Below, piece after piece: positions 8,156 through 17,589 of a stretch of 64,000 bases of DNA. The stretch is taken from assembly GCF_029962485.1 (NCBI RefSeq), contig NZ_CP073637.1:1178001-1242000 (forward strand). Reading direction: 5' to 3'. The notes under the pieces were generated by a model, which searched no databases, was not told where the DNA came from, and saw only the letters and a list, made by a program, of their open reading frames with translations. Source of the stretch: Burkholderia cepacia (GTDB lineage: Bacteria; Pseudomonadota; Gammaproteobacteria; Burkholderiales; Burkholderiaceae). A program made the position numbers and the translations under genes. How positions within the stretch are numbered: the stretch's first letter is position 1; each line of letters starts with the position of its first letter.

Positions 8156-8659
8156 TTAGCCGCGCGCCTTCTGCCACGCGTGTTCGACGAACACGCGGCA
8201 CAGCGCTTCCATGCCTTTGCGATCGTCATTGTCGAAGCGCGCGGCGACCGGGCTGTCGACGTCCCACACGCCGATCAGCGTGCCGTCGCCGGCCACCAGC
8301 GGCACGACGATTTCCGATTCCGAGGCCGCGTCGCACGCGATGTGGCCGGGGAATTCATGCACGTCGCGCACGACCTGCGTTTCGCGCGTCTGCGCGGCCG
8401 TGCCGCACACGCCCTTGCCGAGCGCGATGCGCACGCAGGCGGGCTTGCCCTGGAACGGCCCGACAACGAGTTCGGTGCCGTCGAAGAAGTAGAAGCCGGC
8501 CCAGTTGAGACGATCGAGCGAGTGATAGACGAGCGCGGAGAAATTCGCGGCGTTTGCCGTCAGGTCGCGTTCGGACTCGACGAGCGCGCGTGCCTGCTCG
8601 ACGAGCGTCGCGTATTGATCGGCCTTGGAGGCGTTGGGGTCGTTGGACAGCGTGAACAT
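8156..8659 (-). CDS. msrC: Free methionine-(R)-sulfoxide reductase (GAF domain)
   Basis: A 167-residue single GAF-domain enzyme that reduces free L-methionine-(R)-sulfoxide, a repair reaction for oxidised methionine. Cysteines at residues 75, 85 and 109 have exactly the spacing (10 and 24) of the three catalytic and resolving cysteines of the E. coli enzyme (84, 94, 118). The surrounding GKGVCGTAA and GHIACDAASESEIVVP match the family. The start MFTLSNDPNA was chosen because the longer frame adds 34 low-quality residues. It is convergent with map and next to a LysR gene. Functional proximity to methionine processing by map is suggestive but may be chance. Confidence 0.92.
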   Translation of the reverse strand: MFTLSNDPNASKADQYATLVEQARALVESERDLTANAANFSALVYHSLDRLNWAGFYFFDGTELVVGPFQGKPACVRIALGKGVCGTAAQTRETQVVRDVHEFPGHIACDAASESEIVVPLVAGDGTLIGVWDVDSPVAARFDNDDRKGMEALCRVFVEHAWQKARG

Positions 8660-8738
8660 GGCGGGAAAGCGATCAGGGTTGTGAAAATGCGCGTGGCGCG
8701 TACCGCAGTCTACGGTACGCGCGCGCGGTCTGCAGCGC

Positions 8739-9656
8739 TCAGTCGGGTTCGAGTTCGGCAAACCGCTCCGCCAGGAAGTCGAGCAGCGCGCGCACCGCGG
8801 GCAGCAGCCCCCGGCGCGACGCGAACACCGCGTGCACGATCTCGCGTCGTGGCGCCCAGTCCGGCAGCACCGTGGCCAGTTCGCCGCGCGCGACTTCGTC
8901 GCGCACCATCATCGTCGGCAACTGCACGACGCCGACACCCGCGACGGCCGCCGCGCGCAGCGCGAGCATGCCGCCCGTCACGAAGCGCGGCTGGTGATGG
9001 ATCTCCGCGTGTGCGCCGTCGGGCCCGCGCAGCCGCCACACGTGCGTGGATTGCGGCACGCCGTGATCGAGGCTCGGCAGGCGCGCGAGATCGGCGGGAA
9101 CGGCCGGCGCCCCGTGCTCGCGCAGCAGCGCGGGGCTCGCGACGAGGCACTGGCCGCGCTCGGCCAGCACGCGCAGCGCGAGATCGCTGTCTTCGAGCGG
9201 CGGCGGGCGCACGCGGATCGCGACGTCGATCCCTTCGCCGACGACGTCGACACGCCGGTTGGTCGCTTCCAGATGAATCTCGACACGCGGGCACGCGGCC
9301 ATGAACGCGGCAATCATCGTACCGGCCAGTGAATCGAGCAGCACGATCGGGCAACTGACGCGCACGATGCCGCGCGGCTCCTCGTGCAGCAGCGCGATCG
9401 CCTCGTCGGCCGCATCGGCCTCGACGAGCATCGCACGGCAATGCGCGTAGTACGTCTGGCCGACGTCGGTGACCGTGAAACGGCGCGTCGAACGCTGGAT
9501 CAGCCGCATGCCGAGCCGTGCCTCGAGCAGCGCGATGCGACGGCTCAGCTTCGATTTCGGCATGTCCAGCGCACGCCCGGCCGGCGCGAAGCCGCCGTGT
9601 TCGACGACCTGCGCGAAGTAGTAGAGATCGTTCAGATCCCGTGCTTTATCGTTCAT
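8739..9656 (-). CDS. LysR-family transcriptional regulator
   Basis: A 305-residue regulator with a typical LysR N-terminal winged helix-turn-helix (residues about 8-65: FAQVVEHGGFAPAGRALDMP, then LSRRIALLEARLG and RRFTVTDVGQ). The C-terminal effector domain belongs to the group that includes the CrgA/AaeR-like regulators. It is transcribed divergently from the pirin gene; the gap holds an 18-bp perfect palindrome. LysR-pirin divergent pairs are common in Burkholderia and Pseudomonas, with the regulator usually controlling the pirin. The effector is not known. Confidence 0.92.
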   Translation of the reverse strand: MNDKARDLNDLYYFAQVVEHGGFAPAGRALDMPKSKLSRRIALLEARLGMRLIQRSTRRFTVTDVGQTYYAHCRAMLVEADAADEAIALLHEEPRGIVRVSCPIVLLDSLAGTMIAAFMAACPRVEIHLEATNRRVDVVGEGIDVAIRVRPPPLEDSDLALRVLAERGQCLVASPALLREHGAPAVPADLARLPSLDHGVPQSTHVWRLRGPDGAHAEIHHQPRFVTGGMLALRAAAVAGVGVVQLPTMMVRDEVARGELATVLPDWAPRREIVHAVFASRRGLLPAVRALLDFLAERFAELEPD

Positions 9657-9730
9657 GAAATAGAACGCTGAGTGCGATTTCGGCAGTCTACCGGATCGAT
9701 CGTTCCACCACTATATTGCTACTCATGGAT

Positions 9731-9748
9731 GCGAAACACGTGTTTCGC
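9731..9748. promoter_or_regulatory. Perfect 18-bp palindrome upstream of pirin gene
   Basis: GCGAAACACGTGTTTCGC is a perfect palindrome. It sits 18 bp before the pirin ATG and just downstream of a -10-like TATATT (9712-9717), so a bound protein could block the pirin transcript. It does not have the T-N11-A form usual for LysR sites, so another repressor may bind it. Confidence 0.5.
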
Positions 9749-9766
9749 CGCAATTTGGAGAAGGCA

Positions 9767-10639
9767 ATGAAGAAGATCCAGGGTGTGTACAGTGCGCCGC
9801 GCGGCCATTGGGTCGGTGACGGTTTCCCGGTGCGTTCGATGTTCAGCTACCAGTCTCACGGCACGCACCTGAGCCCGTTCCTGCTGCTCGACTACGCCGG
9901 TCCGACCTCGTTCGAGCCGGGCTCGGTCTCGGCGCCGCGCGGTGTCGGTCAGCATCCGCACCGCGGGTTCGAGACGGTGACAATCGTCTATGACGGCGAG
10001 GTCGCACATCGCGACTCGACCGGCGCGGGCGGCGTGATCGGCCCGGGTGACGTGCAGTGGATGACGGCCGCGAGCGGGATCCTGCATGAGGAATTCCACT
10101 CGGAAGGGTTCACGAAGCACGGCGGCCCGTTCGAAATGGTGCAGCTGTGGGTGAACCTGCCCGCCGCCGACAAGATGGGCGCGCCCGGCTACCAGACGCT
10201 GCTGAACGCGGACATTCCCGTGGTCGAGCTGCCGGACGGTGCAGGGCGTGCGCGGATCATCGCAGGTGAACTCGACGGGCACCGCGGCCCGGCCCGCACG
10301 CACACGCCGATTGACGTGTGGGACGTGCGGCTCGTGGCAGGCGGCCATGCGCGGTTCCCGGTTGCCGAAGGGCGCACGCTCGCGGTGGTGGTGCTGAGCG
10401 GTACCGTGCAGGTGAACGGCGAGACGGTCGCTCGCGAAGCGCAGTTCGTGCAACTCGGTCGTGACGGCAGCGACGTCGAGATCGAAGCGAACGGCGACGC
10501 GAAGCTGCTGATCCTGAGCGGCGAGCCGATCGACGAGCCGGTCGTCGGCTACGGTCCGTTCGTGATGAACTCGCAAGCGGAGATTCGTACCGCGATCGAG
10601 GACTTCAACGGCGGCCGCTTCGGCCAGATGCCGGCATGA
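9767..10639 (+). CDS. Pirin-family cupin protein
   Basis: A 290-residue bicupin of the pirin family. The first cupin carries the metal-binding set HPHRGFET (H63, H65) and ILHEEFH (H107, E109), matching the iron ligands of pirin and of YhhW. Members of this family have quercetin 2,3-dioxygenase activity in vitro, and some modulate metabolic enzymes. The native substrate is unknown. The start at MKKIQGVYS is preceded by GGAGAAGG at ideal spacing. The gene is divergent from a LysR regulator and ends before a hairpin terminator. Confidence 0.93.
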   Translation: MKKIQGVYSAPRGHWVGDGFPVRSMFSYQSHGTHLSPFLLLDYAGPTSFEPGSVSAPRGVGQHPHRGFETVTIVYDGEVAHRDSTGAGGVIGPGDVQWMTAASGILHEEFHSEGFTKHGGPFEMVQLWVNLPAADKMGAPGYQTLLNADIPVVELPDGAGRARIIAGELDGHRGPARTHTPIDVWDVRLVAGGHARFPVAEGRTLAVVVLSGTVQVNGETVAREAQFVQLGRDGSDVEIEANGDAKLLILSGEPIDEPVVGYGPFVMNSQAEIRTAIEDFNGGRFGQMPA

Positions 10640-10670
10640 CGGTCATGGCAGTCATGACGGCATGACGAAC

Positions 10671-10698
10671 AGGCCCCGCGCGATGCGGGGCCTTTTTT
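10671..10698 (+). terminator. Terminator of pirin gene
   Basis: The hairpin AGGCCCCGC/GCGGGGCCT is followed by TTTTTTT directly downstream of the pirin stop codon. Confidence 0.9.
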
Positions 10699-10792
10699 TC
10701 GTGCGCGAGCAGGCGGTCGCGCGCGGTGTGCGCTTCGAGGCATAATCGACGGTTGCCGCGCGCCGGCCGGCGCGCCCGAATCAGGACCGCAC

Positions 10793-11278
10793 ATGAACGC
10801 ATCCGCCGCATCTCAGAGCGCCGCCGATCTCGACTGGCGCTGGAAATCCTTCGACGCGCTGACGGCGCGCGAAGTCTATTCGATCCTCGAGGCGCGCAGC
10901 GCCGTGTTCGTCGTTGAGCAGAACTGCGTGTATCGCGATATCGACGACGCGGACCAGACCGCGTGGCACCTGGCCGCGTTCGATCCGGCCGGCCGCCTGG
11001 CCGGCTATCTGCGTGTGTTGCTGCCCGATGCGCAGAACACCGACGTGCGGATCGGCCGCGTGCTGACGACCGCCGCGTTCCGTGGCGCGGGCCTCGGCAA
11101 CGGGCTGCTGTCGCGCGCGCTCGAGCATATCCGCGCGCAGTGGCCGGATACGCCGGTGAGCCTGCATGCGCAGGCTCACTTGCAGCGTTTCTATGGCGCA
11201 TTCGGCTTTACGCCGAGTTCGGACGTGCATGACGAGGACGGCATTCCGCACGTGTGGATGAGCAGCGCGCGCGCGTGA
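10793..11278 (+). CDS. elaA: ElaA-family GNAT acetyltransferase
   Basis: A 161-residue GNAT protein of the ElaA subfamily. It has a conserved early motif LYSIL/ARSAVFVVEQNC (here VYSILEARSAVFVVEQNCVY, residues about 26-45). The acetyl-CoA loop follows near 100 (RGAGLGNGLLSRALE), with a C-terminal FYGAFGFTP segment. The substrate of ElaA is not established. The gene is preceded by a CATAAT -10-like element near 10740 and is convergent with the copper operon, whose last gene ends 22 bp away. Confidence 0.9.
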   Translation: MNASAASQSAADLDWRWKSFDALTAREVYSILEARSAVFVVEQNCVYRDIDDADQTAWHLAAFDPAGRLAGYLRVLLPDAQNTDVRIGRVLTTAAFRGAGLGNGLLSRALEHIRAQWPDTPVSLHAQAHLQRFYGAFGFTPSSDVHDEDGIPHVWMSSARA

Positions 11279-11300
11279 TGCGCGCCGCGCTGCGCCGCGG

Positions 11301-12170
11301 TCAGTGCGCGGCGTGCGGCACCGGCGGCTTGTCCGTGTGCTGCACCGCGCGTTCGCCGATCAGGCGACCGCGCGCGGACAACCGCAGCCAGTGCCGCAGC
11401 GCGATCAGCGCGCCGATCACGCTCATCATCGAGCCCGGAATCCACAGCAGCAGCCCGCCGATCTGCTGATCGCGCAGCGGGCTCAGCCACGTGAATGCAC
11501 GGCCGCAGATCGAGTAGATCGGATACAGCTCGTGCGGCGTGAAGAAGATCAGCGCGCCGAGCGCGATCTGCGGCGGGATCGCCGCGACGACGATCAGGAT
11601 CCGGCGGCCCGGCGACAGCCGCGCAGGTGGCGCCGGCCGCGGATCGACGACGAGCCACCAGAACAGCAGCCCGTCGATCACCATGCTCCAGTTCATCACG
11701 CGATAGAGACGCCAGTCGAGCATCGCGATGAAGTGGATCGGCGACAGCAGCCAGAAATAGATCAGCCCGACGAACAGCACGACCGCGACGACCGGATGGA
11801 ACACCACGTCGAGCGTCGCGCGCACGGGCGCCCACGCGAGCGCGGGGCGCACGAAGCGCTGCCGCCAGCTGAACGGGATGCCCGCGCGAATCGCCGCGCC
11901 CGGGTAGGACAGCGCGATGAAGAACGGCCCGAGGTGGTGCAGCACGAGGTGCTGCGCGCGGTGCATGAAGAACTCGTGCTCGAAGAAATAATCGAGCCGC
12001 GTATGCAGCGCGATATAGAGCGCCGTCAGCCCGAACCAGAACGAGAACTGCCGCAGCGGCGTCACCTTCGCCTTCTTCACGCCACGCGCGAACAGGATGG
12101 CAGCCGTCAGCACCGCGATGACGACCGTCGGCGACGGTTCCCACGGATCGAGCCAGTACAGGAGGTTCAT
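11301..12170 (-). CDS. CtaG (caa3-type) cytochrome c oxidase assembly membrane protein
   Basis: A 289-residue polytopic membrane protein of the CtaG_Caa3 family, unrelated to the Cox11-type CtaG. Several hydrophobic segments alternate with histidine-containing loops (FFEHEFFMHRAQHLVLHHLGP near residue 70, LDWRLYRVMNW near 160). Such histidines are typical of copper-handling proteins that help assemble Cu(A)/Cu(B) centres of terminal oxidases. It is the last gene of a tight three-gene unit (gaps 8 and 10 bp) after the Sco and PCuAC genes, which supports the copper role. Confidence 0.88.
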   Translation of the reverse strand: MNLLYWLDPWEPSPTVVIAVLTAAILFARGVKKAKVTPLRQFSFWFGLTALYIALHTRLDYFFEHEFFMHRAQHLVLHHLGPFFIALSYPGAAIRAGIPFSWRQRFVRPALAWAPVRATLDVVFHPVVAVVLFVGLIYFWLLSPIHFIAMLDWRLYRVMNWSMVIDGLLFWWLVVDPRPAPPARLSPGRRILIVVAAIPPQIALGALIFFTPHELYPIYSICGRAFTWLSPLRDQQIGGLLLWIPGSMMSVIGALIALRHWLRLSARGRLIGERAVQHTDKPPVPHAAH

Positions 12171-12180
12171 CGCGCGCGGA

Positions 12181-12627
12181 TCACTTCGTCTGGGCCGGCG
12201 ACTTCACGGCAAACGGCGCATCGACCGTTTCGCCGTCGGAGAATTTCAGGCGCAGGTGCACGGTGTCGCCCGGCTTGATCGCGTGCTTCGGCTCCTCGAG
12301 CATGAAGTGATAGCCGCCTGGCGCGATGTCGACCTTGCCGCGTGCGGGGATCGTCAGCTTGTCGACCATTTCCATCTTCTGCGTCGAGCCGTTCGATACG
12401 GTCTGGTGCAGCATCGCCATCCCGTAGTCGGGGCTGTCGACGTCGACGAGATCGACCGGCTTGTCGCCGGTGTTCACGAGCGTCACGTAGCCGCCCGCGG
12501 GCAGCTTGTTCGGCAGCCAGCGCACCCACGCGCCCTGGGCGGTGATCGCGCCGGCGGCATACGCTTGGGCGCCGGCGCACAGCGTGGCGAGGAGGGCGAA
12601 CGTCTTGAGGGTCGTCTTCGTGTTCAT
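12181..12627 (-). CDS. Periplasmic copper chaperone PCu(A)C
   Basis: A 148-residue exported protein with a clear signal peptide (about residues 1-24, MNTKTTLKTFALLATLCAGA then AYA-A cleavage). The copper site has the exact family pattern H-X10-M-X21-H-X-M (from MLHQT through YHFML). PCu(A)C hands Cu(I) to the Cu(A) centre of cytochrome oxidase, working with Sco. It lies 8 bp downstream of sco and 10 bp upstream of the CtaG gene, so the three form one copper-delivery operon. Confidence 0.93.
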   Translation of the reverse strand: MNTKTTLKTFALLATLCAGAQAYAAGAITAQGAWVRWLPNKLPAGGYVTLVNTGDKPVDLVDVDSPDYGMAMLHQTVSNGSTQKMEMVDKLTIPARGKVDIAPGGYHFMLEEPKHAIKPGDTVHLRLKFSDGETVDAPFAVKSPAQTK

Positions 12628-12635
12628 GTCGGAAT

Positions 12636-13271
12636 TCAGGTCGTGGAGGCGGTGTCGATGATCCGGCGCACATCGGCGGCGATGGCGTCGGGCGAATCGC
12701 GATCGGTCGCGAGCAGGCGTGCGCGGCCGGTTGCGTCGAAGATGTAGACGGCCGAGCTGTGCGTGACTTCGTAGCCGCCGGACGGATCGCGTTTTTCCAT
12801 CTGGTACGCGACGCGGTAGCGTTTCGCGAGCGATTCGATCTGGCCGTCGGTGCCGGTCAGGCCGCGCGCGTGCGCGGCGTCGAACGCGGCGACGTACGAC
12901 TGCATCAACTGCGGCGTGTCGCGCGCGGGATCGACCGACACGAACAGGATGCGCACGTCATTGGCTTGCGGTCCGAGCTTGCCGAGCACTTCCATCAGCC
13001 GTGCCATTGTTTCGGGGCAGACATCGGGGCAGTGCGTATAGCCGAAGTAGACGAGCGCGATACGGCCGTGGAACGCATCGGCGTCAACGGGGCGGCCGTC
13101 GCCGCCCGTCAGCGTGAACGACAGGTCGGGCAGGTGGCCGGTAACGTTGGTCAGGTTCCAGCGCGGCTCGTCGTGCGTGCACGCGGTGAGCGCCACGGCG
13201 GCGGCGAGGGCCGCGGCCGTGCGGATGAAGCGGGAGATGCGCCGGTACGGCGCGGGACGGGCAAGCGACAT
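12636..13271 (-). CDS. SCO1/SenC-family lipoprotein, copper delivery to cytochrome oxidase
   Basis: A 211-residue thioredoxin-fold lipoprotein. The N terminus has a basic stretch, a hydrophobic core and the lipobox LTAC, so it is anchored by lipid facing the periplasm. The copper-binding CPDVC motif is in YTHCPDVCPETM, and the distal histidine is in the segment VTHSSAVYIF. Sco proteins deliver or reduce copper and cysteines during Cu(A) assembly. The start MSLARPAPYRR gives a proper signal; the open frame upstream is Arg-rich and shadowed. First gene of the sco-PCuAC-CtaG operon, divergent from otsB across 281 bp. Confidence 0.93.
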   Translation of the reverse strand: MSLARPAPYRRISRFIRTAAALAAAVALTACTHDEPRWNLTNVTGHLPDLSFTLTGGDGRPVDADAFHGRIALVYFGYTHCPDVCPETMARLMEVLGKLGPQANDVRILFVSVDPARDTPQLMQSYVAAFDAAHARGLTGTDGQIESLAKRYRVAYQMEKRDPSGGYEVTHSSAVYIFDATGRARLLATDRDSPDAIAADVRRIIDTASTT

Positions 13272-13552
13272 CCTGGGGCTCGAACGGTCGGAAAAGTACC
13301 CGGCCGGCGCGATGCCATGCGTCGCGCGGCAGGCGGTTGCGACTGTAGCGCAATTCGCGCGCCCGCGTCCTTTCGAAACCCGTACGGGGCGGGCGAGCGG
13401 GGCAATATGTCGCAGTTGACGCAATCGGCGGCGCGAGGCTGGCGATGCACCGGTTTCGCCCATCTCGGTGCGCAGGCGCGGTAAGATGCGCACAATTCCA
13501 TTCGCGCAGCGGCGGCCTGCGTTTGCCGGCCGCCCCTCAGACTATCGAATCG

Positions 13553-14305
13553 ATGCAATCCGTTCCGGCTTCCCTGTCCCTGACCGATACCGCGTTCTTC
13601 TTCGACTTCGACGGCACGCTCGTCGAACTCGCGCCGACTCCCGACAGCATTCATGTTCCGCCGTCGCTGCTGACGCTGCTCGACGAGCTGCGCCGCCGCT
13701 CGCACGGTGCTGTCGCGATCGTGTCGGGGCGCGGTATCGACAATCTCGACACGTTCCTGAAGATGCCGGGCCTGCCGATCGCCGGCTTGCACGGTGCGGA
13801 GCGCCGCGATGCGAACGGCGACACGCAGCGCATCGGCTTCAACGACGAACGCCTGCTGCGCATCGAACGCGAGCTGGCGGGTGTCGTCGACCGTTATCCG
13901 GGCATGCTGCTCGAAATCAAGGGCGCGGCCGTCGCGCTGCACTTTCGCAATGCGCCCGAGCGCGAGGCGGTCGCGCGCGAAGCGGCCGAGCGTCTCGTGG
14001 CCGACTATGCCGACGCGTATGTGCTGCAGCCCGGCAAGATGGTGTTCGAGATCAAGCCGAAGGGCGTCGACAAGGGGCGCGCACTGGCCGCGTTCCTCGA
14101 CGAACCGCCGTTCGCCGGCCGCGTGCCGCTGTTCGCGGGCGACGACCTGACCGACGAGAAGGGCTTTTCGGTGGTCAACGCGCGCGGCGGCCTGTCGATC
14201 AAGGTCGGCGCGGGCGAGACGTCGGCCCGCATGCGGCTCGATTCGGTCGACGCGCTGCATGAGCAGATCGCGTGCTGGCTTGGCGCGGGGCAGCCGCACG
14301 CATGA
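13553..14305 (+). CDS. otsB: Trehalose-6-phosphate phosphatase
   Basis: OtsB removes the phosphate from trehalose 6-phosphate, the last step of trehalose synthesis under osmotic or desiccation stress. The 250-residue HAD-superfamily protein shows motif I FFDFDGTLVEL (D-x-D-G-T near residue 18), motif II IVSGRG and motif IV GDDLTDEKGF. The start at 13553 (MQSVPASLSL) avoids an upstream Arg-rich extension. It overlaps otsA by four bases (ATGA), so the pair is translationally coupled in the order otsB-otsA. Confidence 0.95.
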   Translation: MQSVPASLSLTDTAFFFDFDGTLVELAPTPDSIHVPPSLLTLLDELRRRSHGAVAIVSGRGIDNLDTFLKMPGLPIAGLHGAERRDANGDTQRIGFNDERLLRIERELAGVVDRYPGMLLEIKGAAVALHFRNAPEREAVAREAAERLVADYADAYVLQPGKMVFEIKPKGVDKGRALAAFLDEPPFAGRVPLFAGDDLTDEKGFSVVNARGGLSIKVGAGETSARMRLDSVDALHEQIACWLGAGQPHA

Positions 14306-15690
14306 GCCGGCTCATCATCGTTTCAAACCGCGTCGCGCCGATTTCGGAAGGCGAACCGGCTGCGGGCGGCCTGGCGATCGGCGTCTACGACGCGCTGAAG
14401 GAGACGGGCGGCATGTGGTTCGGCTGGAGCGGCGAGGTCGTCGCGTCCGGCGCGCCGCAGCCGCAGATCCGCATCGAGGAGCGCGGGCCCGTGACGTTCG
14501 CGACCGTCGGGCTGTCGCGTCGCGATTACGACCAGTACTACCGTGGTTTCTCGAACGCGACGCTGTGGCCCGCGTTCCATTACCGCGCGGACCTGATCCA
14601 GTACGACCGCCACGAATTCGACGGTTACCGTCGCGTCAACGTGTGGCTCGCGCAGCAGCTCGTGCCGCTGCTGCAGGACGACGACGTGATCTGGGTGCAC
14701 GACTATCACCTGATCCCGTTCGCGCGTGCGCTGCGTGATGCCGGCGTGAAGAACCGGATCGGCTTCTTCCTGCATATCCCGTTTCCGGCCGCGCAGGTGC
14801 TCGTCAACGTACCGCCGCACCGCGAGCTCGTCGAGTCGCTGTGCGCGTTCGATCTGCTCGGCTTCCAGACCGAATCCGACTTGCGCGCATTCTGCGACTA
14901 CGTCGAGTTCGAGGCGGGCGGCGAAGTCGAGCGCAACGGGCACAACACGGTGCGCGTGCGCGCGTTCGGCCAGACGCTGCACGCAGCCGCCTATCCGATC
15001 GGCGTGTATCCGGACGAGATTGCGTCGCTCGCGCAGGCGGGCGAGCACGGCAAGGCCGTGCGCACGCTCGCGACGTCGCTGCGCGGGCGGCAGCTGATCA
15101 TGAGCGTCGATCGGCTCGACTATTCGAAGGGGCTCGTCGAGCGCTTCCGTGCCTTCGAGAAGCTGCTCGAGCACCAGGCGTCGATCCGCAACCGCGTGTC
15201 GTTCCTGCAGATCGCACCGTCGACGCGCGCGGACCTGCGCGCGTACCAGGACATCCGGCTGCAGCTCGAAGCGGAGTCGGGGCGCATCAACGGGCGCTAC
15301 GCGGAGCTCGACTGGGCGCCGATTCTCTACATTCACCGCCAGTACGATCGCCAGGTGCTGGCCGCGTTGTACCGGCTCGCGCGCGTGGGCTTCGTGACGC
15401 CGCTGCGCGACGGGATGAACCTCGTCGCGAAGGAGTATGTGTCCGCGCAGAATCCGGACGATCCGGGCGTGCTCGTGCTGTCGCGTTTCGCGGGCGCCGC
15501 GCGCGAGCTGACGGGCGCGCTGATCGTCAATCCGATCGACATCGACGGGATGGCCGATGCGCTGTCGCAGGCGCTGACGATGCCGCTCGCCGAGCGGCGC
15601 GCGCGCTACACGGACATGATCGCGCAGCTGCGCGAGAACAACGTGTCGGTATGGCGTGACAACTTCCTGCGCGATCTGCAGCACGCTTGA
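14302..15690 (+). CDS. otsA: Alpha,alpha-trehalose-phosphate synthase (UDP-forming)
   Basis: OtsA joins UDP-glucose and glucose 6-phosphate into trehalose 6-phosphate. The 462-residue GT20 enzyme has the N-terminal [13 protein letters not shown], the acceptor-site [16 protein letters not shown] motif (here [10 protein letters not shown], near 130), and the donor-site motifs [10 protein letters not shown] (near 270) and [13 protein letters not shown] (near 375). The length matches E. coli OtsA (474). The start codon overlaps the otsB stop. A strong hairpin terminator follows 20 bp after the stop. Confidence 0.96.
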   Translation: MSRLIIVSNRVAPISEGEPAAGGLAIGVYDALKETGGMWFGWSGEVVASGAPQPQIRIEERGPVTFATVGLSRRDYDQYYRGFSNATLWPAFHYRADLIQYDRHEFDGYRRVNVWLAQQLVPLLQDDDVIWVHDYHLIPFARALRDAGVKNRIGFFLHIPFPAAQVLVNVPPHRELVESLCAFDLLGFQTESDLRAFCDYVEFEAGGEVERNGHNTVRVRAFGQTLHAAAYPIGVYPDEIASLAQAGEHGKAVRTLATSLRGRQLIMSVDRLDYSKGLVERFRAFEKLLEHQASIRNRVSFLQIAPSTRADLRAYQDIRLQLEAESGRINGRYAELDWAPILYIHRQYDRQVLAALYRLARVGFVTPLRDGMNLVAKEYVSAQNPDDPGVLVLSRFAGAARELTGALIVNPIDIDGMADALSQALTMPLAERRARYTDMIAQLRENNVSVWRDNFLRDLQHA

Positions 15691-15710
15691 CCGGCTGCTG
15701 CCGGTGCAAT

Positions 15711-15747
15711 AAAAAAGCCGCGGTGCGTGATGCACCGCGGCTTTTTT
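15711..15747. terminator. Terminator after otsBA
   Basis: The hairpin AAAAAAGCCGCGGTGC/GCACCGCGGCTTTTTT is a long perfect inverted repeat with A and T runs at both ends. It probably acts in both directions for the convergent otsA and ABC exporter genes. Confidence 0.92.
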
Positions 15748-15767
15748 GTCGGCTGCGCGCGGGCGCG

Positions 15768-17589
15768 TCAGGCCACGCGCTCGCCGGTCGGCGTGTTGCC
15801 GTCCGCATGATGGCGGCCGTGCTGTTTCGCGAGGAGATCGCGGTACAGGCCGGGGCGGTTGCGCAGCACCTCGGGCGGGCCGTCGTCGATCACCTTGCCG
15901 CTGCTCATCACGATGATCCGGTCGAAGTTGCGCAGCGTCGACAGGCGGTGAGCGATCGCGATCACCGTGCGGCCGACCATCAGGCGGTCGAGCGCGCTCT
16001 GGATCGCTTCCTCGGACGCGCTGTCGAGCGCCGACGTCGCTTCGTCGAGCAGCAGGATCGGCGCATCCTTCAGGATCGCGCGTGCAATCGCGATGCGCTG
16101 GCGCTGACCGCCCGACAGCTTGACGCCGCGATCGCCGACGATCGTGTCATAGCCTTCCGGCATCGCCTCGATGAACTCCGCGCAGCGCGCGTCGCGCGCG
16201 GCGGCGAGCACTTCGTCGCGGGTCGCTTCGGGGCGGCCGTACGCGATGTTGTCGTAGATCGTCCGGTGCAGCAGCGAGATGTCCTGCGGCACGAGCGCGA
16301 TCGCATGGCGCAGGCTGTCCTGCGTGATCGTCTTCACGTCCTGGCCGTCGACCTTCACGACGCCGTCCTGCGTATCGTAGAAGCGCTGGAGCAGCGCTAG
16401 CACGGTCGACTTGCCGGCGCCCGACTTGCCGATCAGGCCGACGCGCTGGCCCGGTTCGATATGGAGGTCGAAGTGGTCGAGGATCGCGCGCGGATACGCG
16501 AACGTCACGCGCTCGAAGTCGACGCGGCCGCCCGTGGCCGACAGCGGCTGCGCGTCGGAGCGGTCCGGCATCCCGTGCGGCTCGAGCAGCGTCTTCACGG
16601 CTTCGGACAACCGTGCGACGTGCTGCGTGACGTCGACGAGCGCGACCGCGAGGTCGCGCGTGCCGTGCAGGATCGTGAAGCCCGAGCGAACTGACGAGCA
16701 CGATGTCGCCCGACGTCGCGCGGCCCTGATCCCACAGCCACAGCGCCCAGCCGAGCAGGCCGGCTGACAGCATCGCGGTGATCACCGCGTGCAGCAGGCG
16801 CAGCTTTTCAAGATAGAGCAGGCTTTGCTGGCGCGCGTCCATCTCGGCCTTGACCGTCGCGCCGAAGCGCTTCTGTTCGCGCACCGTCATCCCGAACGCG
16901 CGCACGAGGCCCATGTTGCCGATCACGTCGACGAGCTCGCCGTCGACCGCCGCAGCCTTCGCCGCGAACGCATGATGACGGGCCGAGCCACGCCCGGCGA
17001 GCTTGAACAGGATGACGGACAGCACGGCCGAACAGCCGAGCAGGCCGGCGGCCATCAGCGGATTGACGACGATGATCATCAGGATCGCGCCCATCACCGC
17101 GATGCACGGCGGCAGCACGTTCCACGCCATCGTGTTCTCGGACGTGTAGACCGCGTTCGACGTGGCCGTGATGCGGCTCGCGAGCGTGCCCGGCTGCTTC
17201 TCCGAGTAATACGTCGGCGAATGGCCGATCAGGTACTGGAACAGGTCGCGCCGCAGGTCGCCGGTCACCGCGACGAACGTGTGCGCGGCGACCCAGCCGC
17301 CGACGCGCCACAGCAGGTTGTCGGCCGCGATCAGCCCGACGAGCAGCGCGAACGCGCTCCACAGCGGGCCCGGGTGATGGCGCCCGGTCGCGAGTACGTC
17401 GATCAGGTGCTTGATCGCATATTGCGAGCCGAGCGCGCAGCCGACGGCGGCCAGCACGCTGCAGAACACGATGAGGTGCGCGACGGGGTGGAGACGGATG
17501 TAGCGGAACAGGAACGCGATCGGCCGGTGCGCGTAGCTCGACAGCTCCGCGTTGTGGGCGTTGCGCTGGGCGGGGGTGAGAGATTCCAA
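15768..17589 (-). pseudogene. ABC exporter (fused permease-ATPase), disrupted by a single-base frameshift
   Basis: This was a half-transporter of the MsbA/multidrug ABC type: an N-terminal transmembrane domain (about 300 residues, starting LTPAQRNAHNAELSSYAHRP) and a C-terminal ATPase with Walker A GKSGAGKST, signature LSGGQRQR and Walker B ILLLDEATSALD. The two halves are in different frames. After SGDIVLVSSLG the frame changes because of a C triplet at 16681-16683, where CC would keep it open. With one base removed the text continues FTILHGTRDLAVALVDVTQ into the ATPase. No full-length product is made unless this is a sequence error or programmed slippage. The likely start is TTG at 17589; an ATG at 17637 would add 16 residues. 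Confidence 0.85.
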
